Shown: positions 7,999 through 16,916 of the stretch, in pieces
How the letters are laid out: each line of letters starts with the position of its first letter
Position numbering within the stretch: position 1 is the stretch's first letter
NCBI RefSeq assembly: GCF_000426825.1
Contig: NZ_AUGC01000004.1
Coordinates: 124,001-188,000, forward strand
From: Thermonema rossianum DSM 10300
Lineage (GTDB): Bacteria; Bacteroidota; Bacteroidia; Cytophagales; Thermonemataceae
DNA: 64,000 nt
Direction of reading: 5' to 3'
Notes under the pieces: model-generated
Told to the model about the DNA's origin: nothing
Seen by the model: only the letters and a program-made list of their open reading frames with translations
The model's database searches: none
Translations under genes and position numbers: made by a program

Positions 7999-8900
7999 AA
8001 CACCTGAAACGTATCTATACACTTTGGCGAGTTACTACCTTGCACGAGTTTTATTTTATTCTTTTTCATCATTTCATCACGGCGTCTTTGTATAAAAAAG
8101 ATATACAGCTGCAGCGTTTGCTGATATTTGTCGTTGCTTGTGCAGATAAAGGTTATCGTTTAAAGTTGCAAGGAAAAGAGTTTATACATGTATCGGGTAT
8201 AGGAAAGAAGCGCAACTTAAATATACTTGTCCGGAAATATACACGCGACCTGTTGGTATTTGAAGGCTTTTTTGTATCAGATGATTACCAAGCATACATA
8301 GAAAAAATACAAAAAGGAAAAGAAGGGGTTAAGTACATTATAGATGCAGGTGCCAACATTGGCTGTGCGGCACTTTATCTGCACAGTTATTTTCCGGACG
8401 CCCGGATTATCTGTATAGAGCCGGAAATTTCCAATTTTAGCCTTCTGAAGCAAAATATAGCTATCAATCACTTGGAGGACTACATAAAATGTGAGCGTAA
8501 GGCTTTGTGGAATAAAATAACTGATTTGCCTCTGCGCCGTATAGATTACTCACATGATGGATTTCATGTGATGGAAGAAGGGGTAACTCATGAAGTCATT
8601 GACCAAGTGAAAACCTGTACCGTACTTGAGCTGATGGATACTTATCAAGTAGATGTTATTGGGCTGCTTAAAATTGATATAGAAGGGGCTGAGAAGGTCT
8701 TATTAACTGATGAGACGCATTTTTTGAAGCTTGCAGAAAAGACCAATTTTATTCTTTTAGAGGTGCATCAAGAGCATATAGCAGAAGACACAGCTGCTGC
8801 CTGTTTACAAAAGGCTGGTTTTTGCACTTCTATTACTTCTGTTTATGGGCAACCTTCGCTGGTATTTGCATATAAACCGGAATTGGAGCCCTCCAACTGA
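7995..8900 (+). CDS. FkbM family methyltransferase
   Basis: A 301-residue SAM-dependent O-methyltransferase of the FkbM family. Residues about 115-260 contain the fold: YIIDAGANIGCAALYL (motif I), ARIICIEPEISNFSLLKQNI, and IGLLKIDIEGAEKVLL. The first 100 residues are an extra N-terminal region with hydrophobic stretches and no clear match. FkbM enzymes in glycan clusters usually methylate sugars. The start overlaps the GT8 gene by ATGA. AT-rich like the two genes before it. Confidence 0.85.
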   Translation: MKHLKRIYTLWRVTTLHEFYFILFHHFITASLYKKDIQLQRLLIFVVACADKGYRLKLQGKEFIHVSGIGKKRNLNILVRKYTRDLLVFEGFFVSDDYQAYIEKIQKGKEGVKYIIDAGANIGCAALYLHSYFPDARIICIEPEISNFSLLKQNIAINHLEDYIKCERKALWNKITDLPLRRIDYSHDGFHVMEEGVTHEVIDQVKTCTVLELMDTYQVDVIGLLKIDIEGAEKVLLTDETHFLKLAEKTNFILLEVHQEHIAEDTAAACLQKAGFCTSITSVYGQPSLVFAYKPELEPSN

Positions 8901-8915
8901 AAAACATAAAAGATA

Positions 8916-9917
8916 ATGCAAACCTCTTTTATATACTTCTCTTCGGGACATGCAAAACTACACAACAGAACCATATTGTCGGTTCTTAGCTTGCTGGGCA
9001 ACTACGCCTTGACACCCGGCGACCGCTTGCTCATATACACAGATGAGCCGGCATATTACGAACCATTCTTGTCCGGGGTGCCTGTTGAATATAAGTTGCT
9101 GCCCGAAGCCAAGATAAAAGAGATGATGGGACCCGATGACCTGATTCACCGGGTGAAGATAGGGGTAATTGAAGACGCAGCCTGCACCTACCCTCAAAAT
9201 AACATCTTTTATATTGACTCTGATACCTTTTTCTTTGCACCCATCGGCGACTTGTTACAAAAAATAGCGCCTCACCGCTCGGTGATGCATAAGTTTGAGT
9301 ATGAGATGACTTTTTTGGGGACCTATCCCCTTCACGACAAAGACCACTTCCGGGCAGTATATGAAACCCTGCGGCACAAGACCTTCCACATAGCCGGCAA
9401 GGCAGTGCGCATCCGCCCCGAAGACTTCGCTTCGTGGAATGCCGGTATCATAGGTTTGCATCATAGCAATGCCGCTTGGCTCCGGGAAGTGTACGAGCTA
9501 ACAGACCAATTGTATGAATCTGCCCGTAATCACGCCTGCGAGCAGTATGCTTTTTCTTATGTTTTACAGAAACGCACAGAGCTGCTTTCCTGCGAGCATT
9601 GCAACCGGCACTATTGGCACCGCATTGAAAAGCAGATTGTAGATGAGTTTTTACAAAGAAAACTCACTAAAGAGTTTGAACGCCTTCCACTACCGCTTAA
9701 AATAGAACATGCCGGCAAGTGGTGCCGCTTTCTGTTGAAAAAAATACCCAAGCACCCTTATTGGTTGCGATATAGTGCTATGATTGCTTTTCAAGAAAGG
9801 CAGTTTGTCAAAGGTTATTGGTTGGCAATGAAAACCCTGGCGGCAGCGCCTCGTCAAGATGTTGCCTTTTTTAAAGATATAGCCTACCATACTAAAAGGA
9901 TGTTGTTAGGCAAATGA
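8916..9917 (+). CDS. Putative GT-A fold glycosyltransferase with DSD motif
   Basis: A 333-residue protein whose N-terminal half looks like a nucleotide-diphospho-sugar transferase: IYFSSGHAKLHNRTILSVLS at the start, then NIFYIDSDTFFFAPI, a likely DxD metal site at about residue 97, and SWNAGIIGLHHSNA, which resembles the NAG/NSG acceptor-loop motif of GT8-like enzymes. The C-terminal 100 residues are basic and unlike known families. I do not recognise a named family. It overlaps the following gene by 4 nt, so it is part of the glycan operon. Confidence 0.65.
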   Translation: MQTSFIYFSSGHAKLHNRTILSVLSLLGNYALTPGDRLLIYTDEPAYYEPFLSGVPVEYKLLPEAKIKEMMGPDDLIHRVKIGVIEDAACTYPQNNIFYIDSDTFFFAPIGDLLQKIAPHRSVMHKFEYEMTFLGTYPLHDKDHFRAVYETLRHKTFHIAGKAVRIRPEDFASWNAGIIGLHHSNAAWLREVYELTDQLYESARNHACEQYAFSYVLQKRTELLSCEHCNRHYWHRIEKQIVDEFLQRKLTKEFERLPLPLKIEHAGKWCRFLLKKIPKHPYWLRYSAMIAFQERQFVKGYWLAMKTLAAAPRQDVAFFKDIAYHTKRMLLGK

Positions 9918-10801
9918 AAGACACTCCAAAGATAAAAGTCGGTTTTTTGGTCTCGTATGACTGGCAGCTGCTGCGTCATGCACTTCCTTTGGTTTATAAT
10001 GGCGCAGACGAAATCTACCTGGCACTGGACAGAAAGCGGCTTACTTGGGCAGGGGCACCTTTCGCTTTTGACGAAGAGGCTTTTAACGACATGCTTAAAG
10101 CAATAGATGTTAATGGCAAGGTGCATCTTTATGAAGATGATTTTTTTGTGCCGGACTTAACACCCATGGAGTGCGAGGTGCGGGAGCGCAACTTACTTGC
10201 AAAAGCAATGGGAGAAGGGGGGTGGCATGTTCAGCTTGATGCAGATGAATATTTTTTGAACTTTGACGGCTTTTGCAATTTTCTGAGAAGGCAGGACCTT
10301 AACCAAAAAGAGGTAAATTACTGCGTTTCACTGGTGAACTTGTTTAAAAAACTTCCGGGGGGGTATTTGTATATCGTTACCAGGCGGCTCGACCTCATAC
10401 AAGTAGCCACCAACAAGCCTTGTTATCAGTACGGTCGAAAAAATGATTATTTTAATAAGGTAGCCCCCTTCTTTATATTGCACGACACGTGGGCAAGACC
10501 GGAGGAAGAGGTGTGGCAAAAAATCACCAACTGGGGGCATAAAGATGATTTTGATACTGCGGATTATTTTAACTTTTGGAAAGAACTGAACAGCAGCAAC
10601 TACCATACAGCAAAAGACTTCCATCCGATAGAACCTTCACTTTGGCATCGCTTGGAATTCATCGAAGCGTCCGGTATTGAGGAGCTTGCCGCACGCTTTG
10701 CTGCGCTGCCTTTTCCCTTGGATTCGTGGCAGCTGATGCTAAAAAACAACAGAAACATAGCCCGCATAAAACACCTTTGGCACAAACTGCGAAACTTATG
10801 A
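9914..10801 (+). CDS. Putative glycosyltransferase-like protein with DAD motif
   Basis: A 295-residue protein overlapping its neighbours by ATGA on both sides. The segment VGFLVSYDWQLLRHALPLVY resembles the start of GT2/GT92-like proteins, and WHVQLDADEYFLNFDGF (about residues 102-118) carries a DxDE motif as in the Glyco_tranf_2_4 group, where this string holds the metal site. The remainder, with LPGGYLYIVTRRLD, has no pattern I can name. A role in sugar transfer is inferred from the DxD-like motif and from position. Confidence 0.6.
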   Translation: MKDTPKIKVGFLVSYDWQLLRHALPLVYNGADEIYLALDRKRLTWAGAPFAFDEEAFNDMLKAIDVNGKVHLYEDDFFVPDLTPMECEVRERNLLAKAMGEGGWHVQLDADEYFLNFDGFCNFLRRQDLNQKEVNYCVSLVNLFKKLPGGYLYIVTRRLDLIQVATNKPCYQYGRKNDYFNKVAPFFILHDTWARPEEEVWQKITNWGHKDDFDTADYFNFWKELNSSNYHTAKDFHPIEPSLWHRLEFIEASGIEELAARFAALPFPLDSWQLMLKNNRNIARIKHLWHKLRNL

Positions 10802-11508
10802 AGCTCATACAGAATATCAAACAGAAAATCCATGATTGGAATGCGGCACGGGAGTTGCGTAAATATGCCCCTTTGCTTGCCAAAGATGCCGGGGGCTTAA
10901 ATGCAACACAACTTGTAGAACTTATTTACAGCCCTAAGTGGGAGCGCTTTTTTTGGACCAAGCAAGTGAAAGCAGAACTTGCGGCTTTGGTAGAAAGAGT
11001 AGAGGCACTCAAACCCCGGGTCGTTGTGGAGATAGGCACCAATATGGGAGGTTCCTTGTTTTGCTTTACCAAAGTGGCAGCCCCCGAAGCCCTGATTATC
11101 TCTATTGACTTACCCGGCGGCATGGGAGGTGGCGGCTACCCATGGTACAGAGAAGAGTTTTATTTGTCGTTTGCTTCTGCAAAACAACACATGCTCCTTT
11201 GGCGCGATGACTCTCATAATCCCCTGGTGAAAAAAAGACTCGAGGAGACCCTCCGGCAGCAACCCATAGACTTTTTGTTTTTGGATGGTGACCATTCCTA
11301 CGAAGGCATCAAACAGGACTTTGAAATGTATGCTCCTCTTGTGCGTAGCGGAGGTATCATCGCCTTTCACGACATAAAACCATCTTTACCGGATAATTGG
11401 ATACAGGTAGGGCGGTTCTGGGAGGAAATAAAAGCCGGATATAAGCATGAAGAAATCATTGATTCGTCGGTGAGTTGGGGAGGAATCGGCATACTGTATC
11501 AGAAGTAG
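10798..11508 (+). CDS. Class I SAM methyltransferase (Methyltransf_24 / cephalosporin hydroxylase-like)
   Basis: A 236-residue protein with motif I VVVEIGTNMGGSLFCF, IISIDLPGG, and DFLFLDGDHSYEGIKQDF, then GGIIAFHDI. The LDGDHSY string is the marker of the Methyltransf_24/CmcI group, which binds SAM and a divalent metal. I set the start at ATG 10798, which overlaps the previous stop by ATGA; the frame is open to 10726 but that part lies inside the upstream gene. It is the fourth methyltransferase of the cluster. Substrate unknown. Confidence 0.8.
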   Translation: MKLIQNIKQKIHDWNAARELRKYAPLLAKDAGGLNATQLVELIYSPKWERFFWTKQVKAELAALVERVEALKPRVVVEIGTNMGGSLFCFTKVAAPEALIISIDLPGGMGGGGYPWYREEFYLSFASAKQHMLLWRDDSHNPLVKKRLEETLRQQPIDFLFLDGDHSYEGIKQDFEMYAPLVRSGGIIAFHDIKPSLPDNWIQVGRFWEEIKAGYKHEEIIDSSVSWGGIGILYQK

Positions 11509-11515
11509 AAAACAT

Positions 11516-12409
11516 ATGCGCCTGTCGGTTATTATAGTCAATTACAATACCTTTGAGCTTACGTGTAAGTGCATAGAGAGTGTATTGAAACACACCTCTT
11601 TGTCCGACTATGAAATCATATTGGTAGACAATGACTCTTCTGAGTGCCCACCTCAATTGTTTCAAGAGCGTTTTCCTGAAATAGAATTGATTGTCAGCCC
11701 GGAGAATGTGGGATTTGCCAAGGGCAACAACTTAGGCATAGCCAAAGCCCGTGGAGAATACATACTGTTGTTAAATAGCGATATAGAACTTGTTGAAGAC
11801 GCCATTGTGCCTTTGCTCGACTATATGCAGCACAATCCGTCGGTGGGGGTGGTGTCGCCCATGCTTATTTACCCCGATGGGCAGCTGCAACATGTAGCCG
11901 GGCGCTTCCCCGGTTTGCGCTACGAACTCATAGAGCTGTTCCGCCTGCACAAGCTTTTGGGTGGCGGTGCCCTGCTGGGCTGGTATTTCGACCACCGGCG
12001 CCTTGTGGAAGCCGACTGGGTATGGGGTGCTTTCTTCTTGATGCGCCGGCAAGTACTCGAGTCTTTTCCCCGGCGCCGCCTCCCCGATGATTTTTTTATG
12101 TACTTCGAAGATGTACAGTGGTGTTATCATATTAAAAAAGCAGGCTACAAGGTAGTTTACAACCCTATAGTGAAGGCTGTGCACCATGTGTCGGCAAGCA
12201 GCAAAGAGCACGGAGTATCCATGCACAAATTGCAGTTAAGTTTAAACAACGAATACATTTTTTGGAAAAAAGAGCGGGGAGAGTGGTATGCCCGTCTTTT
12301 GATGGGAGTGCGTGCATTGAAATACCTTAGCCTCCGGCAGCCTCATTTCTTGGCGTTAGCCCGCGTGTACGGGCGCGTCTTTTGGCAGGGCTTGCCCCAC
12401 GACGAATGA
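11516..12409 (+). CDS. Glycosyltransferase family 2 (rhamnosyltransferase-like)
   Basis: A 297-residue GT2 enzyme. It has LSVIIVNYNTFELTCKCIES, IILVDNDSSE, ENVGFAKGNNLGIAKARG, LLLNSDIELVE (metal site) and DDFFMYFEDVQWCYHIKKAG, the last being the conserved ED motif of dTDP-rhamnosyltransferase-type enzymes. A basic, hydrophobic C-terminal helix (LLMGVRALKYLSL) may associate with the inner membrane. It is the last gene of the cluster; no flippase, polymerase or initiating transferase is present in the window. Confidence 0.88.
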   Translation: MRLSVIIVNYNTFELTCKCIESVLKHTSLSDYEIILVDNDSSECPPQLFQERFPEIELIVSPENVGFAKGNNLGIAKARGEYILLLNSDIELVEDAIVPLLDYMQHNPSVGVVSPMLIYPDGQLQHVAGRFPGLRYELIELFRLHKLLGGGALLGWYFDHRRLVEADWVWGAFFLMRRQVLESFPRRRLPDDFFMYFEDVQWCYHIKKAGYKVVYNPIVKAVHHVSASSKEHGVSMHKLQLSLNNEYIFWKKERGEWYARLLMGVRALKYLSLRQPHFLALARVYGRVFWQGLPHDE

Positions 12410-12476
12410 GCACCGTTTTTTTGAAATCTTACATAAATAAAGCCATATAGGCGTGCTGTTATGCTACCTTAAACAA

Positions 12477-12508
12477 ATTGTTTTCTGTATATTATTGCTC
12501 TATTTTAC
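12477..12508 (+). promoter_or_regulatory. Possible promoter of the SNF2 helicase gene
   Basis: ATTG (12477-12480) is followed after 20 nt by TATTTTAC (12501-12508), which matches TAnnTTTG at six of eight positions with consistent spacing. It lies 26 nt before the ATG. Weak, given the mismatches. Confidence 0.35.
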
Positions 12509-12534
12509 TCAATTTGCTTTAAGCTTCACGCTCT

Positions 12535-15456
12535 ATGAAGGTAGCTACTACACAACCTTTCCGCATAGTGTACTCTCTTTTTGCTCATGAGTACTTGGGA
12601 TACCTCCTGGAATCCTTTGCTATACAACTCAACTCCAAAGGCGAGCTCACGCTTCGGTACCAAAACATATCTGCCAAAAATATCCATGAATTTGCCAAAG
12701 AAGCCTCAGAAGTAGATTACGAGCTGACCCGCCTCATGGATAGCATACAGCCGGAGCAGATTGTGCGTAAGTTTTACAATAAAAAAATTTCGCAGGCTGA
12801 CTTCTTTTTGAAGATATACCATCCTGAAAAAGGCGATAAAATATTACAAGAAAGCATTGCACGCTACATAGAAGAACGCCGGGCTAAAATCCTTGCCCTG
12901 CTGCGTGATCATGACCGCCCGCTCTATATCATGGGCAACGACGGCAATCCGGCATGGCAACAGGTCGAAATAATGAAAGAGGCTGCCACCGTGCTTTTTC
13001 ATTTCCGCAGGCACGAACACGAAACCCATTACTTCCCGACCATCAAGCATGCCGGGCAAAAAGTGCATTTTCATAAAAAAGAAAGTATTCTCATATGCCA
13101 TCAGCCGGCATGGCTTTTAATAGAAAATAAACTATACCATTTCGCCGATGAGGTGGAAGGGCAGAAGCTAAGCCCGTTTTTAAAACGCCCATTTATTGCC
13201 ATTAAAAGAGAGCTGGAAGAGACCTATTATCGAAAGTTTGTTGCCCCCCTTATTGCACGTTATCAAGTCTTTGCCAAGGGCTTCGATATTATCAAAGAAA
13301 AACCCGCGCCGCGCCCCCTTTTATGGTTTAGCAGCGTGGCAGCGCAGCAAAAGCTGGTGCCGGCAGGTGAAGACGCCGCCGTGGAGCAAGGCGGACAGAT
13401 ACTTTTTCAACTGCAATTCGACTACGGCAGGCATCGTTGTGCGCCCCACGACGAAGGCACGGCGCTTGTTTCCGTGGAGCACGACAACGACCACTATACT
13501 TTCTACAAAACCATTCGCTCTTTGTCCAAAGAACAAGCCATCATTCAAAGCCTGCAAGAGAAAGGCTTAATCCTTAAAAAAGGAAGGGCTGTTTGGGATG
13601 CGGGCGCTGCCCTCACCTGGATAGATACCCACCGGGAAGCCTTGACGGCAGAAGGCTTTGTATTGGAGCAGAAAGTGGGTGAGGGAAAGGCCTATTTCGT
13701 TGGAAAGCCCTCTATTTCCATTGCTATAGAGGAAGTGCACGATTGGTTCGATATCAAGGCGAAGGTGTTCTTTGGTGAATACGAAATCCCATTTCTCAAA
13801 CTACGGGAATACATCCTCAGTGGCAAGCGCGAGTTTCTGTTACCCAATGGGCAAATAGCCGTCATCCCCGAAGAGTGGTTTGAGCGCTATTATGACCTCT
13901 TCCATTATGCACAACCCAACGGGCAAACAGCTACTTTACGCCCTCATCATGTGCAACTGGTAGAGCATCTGCATAAGCACCGCTTGACAGAAGTGCGGCT
14001 GTCGGAGCGTTTGCAGCGGCTTCGTTCTTTTGAAAAAATAGAGGACTACCCCTTGCCCGAGGGCTTCCGCGGCGAGCTGCGCCCTTATCAGAAGGCCGGT
14101 TATAATTGGTTGCGTTTCTTGAACGAATATCAGTTGGGCGGCTGTTTGGCAGACCATATGGGCTTGGGCAAGACCATACAGACGTTGGCTCTGTTGCAAG
14201 CCGAGAAAGAAAAGGGCGCATCCACACCTTCGTTAGTCGTGGTGCCCACTTCATTGGTTTACAACTGGCAGCTGGAAGCCGAGAAATTTACTCCCGGTTT
14301 GAAGATTTTTGTTTACACAGGTACTTACAGAAACAAAGACATCAGCCAATTCCAAGGTTACGACATAGTGCTTACCTCTTATGGAATTGTGCGTTTGGAT
14401 ATCGACCTTTTGAAAGACTTTCCTTTTCATTATGTCATCTTGGATGAAGCACAGGCTATTAAAAACCCTTCATCCAACATATCAAAAGCAGTCAACAGGC
14501 TAAAATCCAAGCACAGGCTTATCTTAACCGGCACGCCCATAGAAAACTCCACGCTCGACCTCTGGTCCCAAATGAATTTTGTGAATCCCGGTCTGCTGGG
14601 CAGCCAGGCTTATTTCAAGCGGCATTTCCTTTACCCCATTGAAAGAGATGGCGACGAAGCCAAAAAAGAAAAGCTCTATTATTTGATTAAGCCGTTTGTA
14701 TTGCGGCGAAACAAAGCACAGGTAGCCAAAGACCTGCCCGAGAAAATAGAGCAGACCATTTACTGCGATATGAGCGAGCTGCAGGCAAAGGTATATGAAG
14801 AAGAAAAATCGAAATACAGAAACGAAATACTGCAGCGTCTTGAAAAAGACGGCTTAGGAAAAACACAGTTTCTGCTTTTGCAAGGGCTGACCCGGCTACG
14901 CCAAATAGCCAACCATCCGCGTTTGGCTTTCCCCGATTATGAGGGCAATTCCGGCAAACTGGAAGAAGTGCTCGATAAGCTGGCCATGATTGTGCAAGAA
15001 GGTGCCAAGGTGTTGGTGTTCAGCCAGTTCGTTAGCCATTTGAAGATAGTAAAAGACTACCTCGACTTGGTAGAATGGAACTACGCTTATTTGGATGGCG
15101 CTACCAAAGACCGTCAAGCAGAAGTAGAGCGTTTTCAAAATGATGAAAACGTAAAGGTGTTTCTTATCTCTTTGAAAGCCGGCGGCTTGGGACTGAACTT
15201 GACAGCAGCCGAATACGTCCTGCTGTTGGACCCCTGGTGGAATCCCGCAGTAGAGGCACAGGCCATAGACAGAGCCCATCGTATCGGTCAGAAAAACACC
15301 GTTATTACTTACCGCTTTATCTCTAAAAATACCGTAGAAGAAAAGATACTGGCGCTTCAACGCTCGAAACGGCAGCTTGCCGAAGAATTGATTACCGTGG
15401 AAGAAGGTTTTATGAAGTCGCTCTCTTCCGAAGATATTATGATGTTGCTTAATTGA
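12535..15456 (+). CDS. SNF2/SWI2-family DEAD-like helicase
   Basis: A 973-residue protein. The first 500 residues are a family-specific region without a named domain; residues about 530-960 are the two-lobed SNF2 ATPase with CLADHMGLGKTIQTLALL (Walker A), LDEAQAIKNPSSN (DEAQ box), LTGTPIENS, VLVFSQFVSHL, KAGGLGLNLTAAEYV, and DPWWNPAVEAQAIDRAHRIG. Bacterial SNF2 proteins of this type translocate on duplex DNA and may act on RNA polymerase or in repair; function in Bacteroidota is not known. The 3' end overlaps the convergent PD40 gene by 8 bp. It is a single gene with no linked defence genes, so housekeeping use is more likely than a DISARM- or Dnd-type role. Confidence 0.9.
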   Translation: MKVATTQPFRIVYSLFAHEYLGYLLESFAIQLNSKGELTLRYQNISAKNIHEFAKEASEVDYELTRLMDSIQPEQIVRKFYNKKISQADFFLKIYHPEKGDKILQESIARYIEERRAKILALLRDHDRPLYIMGNDGNPAWQQVEIMKEAATVLFHFRRHEHETHYFPTIKHAGQKVHFHKKESILICHQPAWLLIENKLYHFADEVEGQKLSPFLKRPFIAIKRELEETYYRKFVAPLIARYQVFAKGFDIIKEKPAPRPLLWFSSVAAQQKLVPAGEDAAVEQGGQILFQLQFDYGRHRCAPHDEGTALVSVEHDNDHYTFYKTIRSLSKEQAIIQSLQEKGLILKKGRAVWDAGAALTWIDTHREALTAEGFVLEQKVGEGKAYFVGKPSISIAIEEVHDWFDIKAKVFFGEYEIPFLKLREYILSGKREFLLPNGQIAVIPEEWFERYYDLFHYAQPNGQTATLRPHHVQLVEHLHKHRLTEVRLSERLQRLRSFEKIEDYPLPEGFRGELRPYQKAGYNWLRFLNEYQLGGCLADHMGLGKTIQTLALLQAEKEKGASTPSLVVVPTSLVYNWQLEAEKFTPGLKIFVYTGTYRNKDISQFQGYDIVLTSYGIVRLDIDLLKDFPFHYVILDEAQAIKNPSSNISKAVNRLKSKHRLILTGTPIENSTLDLWSQMNFVNPGLLGSQAYFKRHFLYPIERDGDEAKKEKLYYLIKPFVLRRNKAQVAKDLPEKIEQTIYCDMSELQAKVYEEEKSKYRNEILQRLEKDGLGKTQFLLLQGLTRLRQIANHPRLAFPDYEGNSGKLEEVLDKLAMIVQEGAKVLVFSQFVSHLKIVKDYLDLVEWNYAYLDGATKDRQAEVERFQNDENVKVFLISLKAGGLGLNLTAAEYVLLLDPWWNPAVEAQAIDRAHRIGQKNTVITYRFISKNTVEEKILALQRSKRQLAEELITVEEGFMKSLSSEDIMMLLN

Positions 15457-16825
15457 TGCGTTCAAGTGCCATGATACCGGTGGTAGCCGCTGCCTGGGCT
15501 TCCCGGTACATATTCCAAAGACGCAGGCGCTCTTGTTCTTCTTCGGCACGGCGGCGTTCCTCTTCGGCACGGCGCTTCTCTTCTTCTATGCGAGCAAGCT
15601 CTGCTTTCGAAGTCAGAGGAACCACTACGTTCAAGCGAACGGTTTCGGTGATTGCGCCTACCTGCAGGCGTACCGTGTTGGGCTGGTAATTCGTTGCTGC
15701 ACCGGATACAAAATACCGGCCGGACAGGTCGTTCAGCGCTAAGCTGAATTCCCCTTTGGCAGAGGAGCGCCCCCGGGCAACCACCTTCCCCTCGGCATTG
15801 ACCACAACCACACTGCCCTCGAGCGGGGCTTGTGTCTTGGCATCTATGATTTTTCCGGCAAGCAGCACGGTTACTTGAGGCTTCAAGGCCGGATTGGCAT
15901 TTTCTACTTTGGCGTAATACAAATCGCCGTCACGTGTAAAGTAAGCTTCCGAGCCGTCGGCCGTGATGATAAAACACTCATCATCGGTTGCTGTATTAAA
16001 GGGACTGCCTATGTTGATCACTTCCCCAAAACTGCCATCTTCATGAAGTACCACCTTGAAAATATCAAGTCCGCCAAAGCCGTTGTAACCATCCGAAGCA
16101 AAAAATAGGGTTTTTCCGTCACCGGCCAGAAAAGGGTGGCGGTCATTGCCCGGCGTGCTGATGGGCAATTTGCGCAGATAAGACCACTTGCCATCAGCCC
16201 CCCGGCGGCTATAATACAGGTCCATGTTGCCGTAATAAGGACCCGTAGCTACAATGAACAAATTACCGTCGGGCGATATGGTCATGCCGTCGGTGGCTAA
16301 CTCTTTGCCCATGGCTTCCTGGTCTAAAAAGTACTGAGTGATGCCGCCATTAAGCCCGCGCGGACTGACCCACTTGCCGCCTATAATTTGGGCTTTGTAG
16401 TAGGGTCCCCGCCGGAAGTTCCATCGCTCCCAGCTTTGAAAATAAACACTGTTGCCGTCCGGAGTTACTACCGGCTCGTCCTCGCCATTCCATGTGTTGA
16501 TAGGGGGGGGTAGACAGACAGGCTCGCTCCACCGGCCGTTTTCTTTGTAGGCATAATAAATATCGCCATCGTACTCATGGGTTCCATCCGGGCGGTAACG
16601 ACGTTCCGACCACTCTTTGCCCCCGCGGGTGGACATAAAAAACAAGTAGCGCCCATCCGGGGTAATGCTTGGATTGGTTTCTCTAAAAGGTGAGTTCAGG
16701 CGGTAGAGCCGCTCTATGCGCACTTGGTACGGGTGTTTGAGTATGCGCACGGGCTTTTGGGCTTGTATGCCGGTAGAAATCAAGCAGAACAGTAAAAGTT
16801 GAAATAGGTATGACAGACGTCTCAT
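15449..16825 (-). CDS. Secreted PD40 beta-propeller protein with carboxypeptidase-regulatory-like domain and coiled-coil tail
   Basis: A 458-residue exported protein. A signal peptide (residues 1-22, ending GIQAQ) is followed by several PD40 propeller blades (SITPDGRYLFF, PVVTPDGNSVYF, TISPDGNLFIV, FLAGDGKTLFFASDGYNGFG), a CarboxypepD_reg-like beta-sandwich (VLLAGKIIDAKTQAPLEGSV), and a charged coiled coil rich in E, R and A. This resembles PD40-CRD-OmpA proteins of Bacteroidota, but the usual peptidoglycan-binding OmpA domain is missing: the protein stops soon after the coiled coil. It may be a truncated member or an adaptor. It converges on and overlaps the SNF2 gene by 8 bp. Confidence 0.8.
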   Translation of the reverse strand: MRRLSYLFQLLLFCLISTGIQAQKPVRILKHPYQVRIERLYRLNSPFRETNPSITPDGRYLFFMSTRGGKEWSERRYRPDGTHEYDGDIYYAYKENGRWSEPVCLPPPINTWNGEDEPVVTPDGNSVYFQSWERWNFRRGPYYKAQIIGGKWVSPRGLNGGITQYFLDQEAMGKELATDGMTISPDGNLFIVATGPYYGNMDLYYSRRGADGKWSYLRKLPISTPGNDRHPFLAGDGKTLFFASDGYNGFGGLDIFKVVLHEDGSFGEVINIGSPFNTATDDECFIITADGSEAYFTRDGDLYYAKVENANPALKPQVTVLLAGKIIDAKTQAPLEGSVVVVNAEGKVVARGRSSAKGEFSLALNDLSGRYFVSGAATNYQPNTVRLQVGAITETVRLNVVVPLTSKAELARIEEEKRRAEEERRRAEEEQERLRLWNMYREAQAAATTGIMALERIN

Positions 16826-16916
16826 CGCAACAGCAAAATTGGTATAAAATCTATTATTGATAAAAGCTAAGAAAAAAAGATGGTTTCAACAATCAAAGGA
16901 GCTGTAATATCGCCGC

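Noticed and set aside
3246-12409. Window-wide search for CRISPR arrays, IS elements and phage genes
   Set aside because: No direct repeats with regular spacers, transposase or integrase other than XerC were seen in any part of the window; the glycan cluster looked the likeliest place but shows none.
12535-15456. SNF2 helicase as part of a defence system (DISARM, Dnd-like)
   Set aside because: No methylase, phospholipase D or other partner gene is adjacent; the protein looks like the common orphan SNF2 of Bacteroidota.
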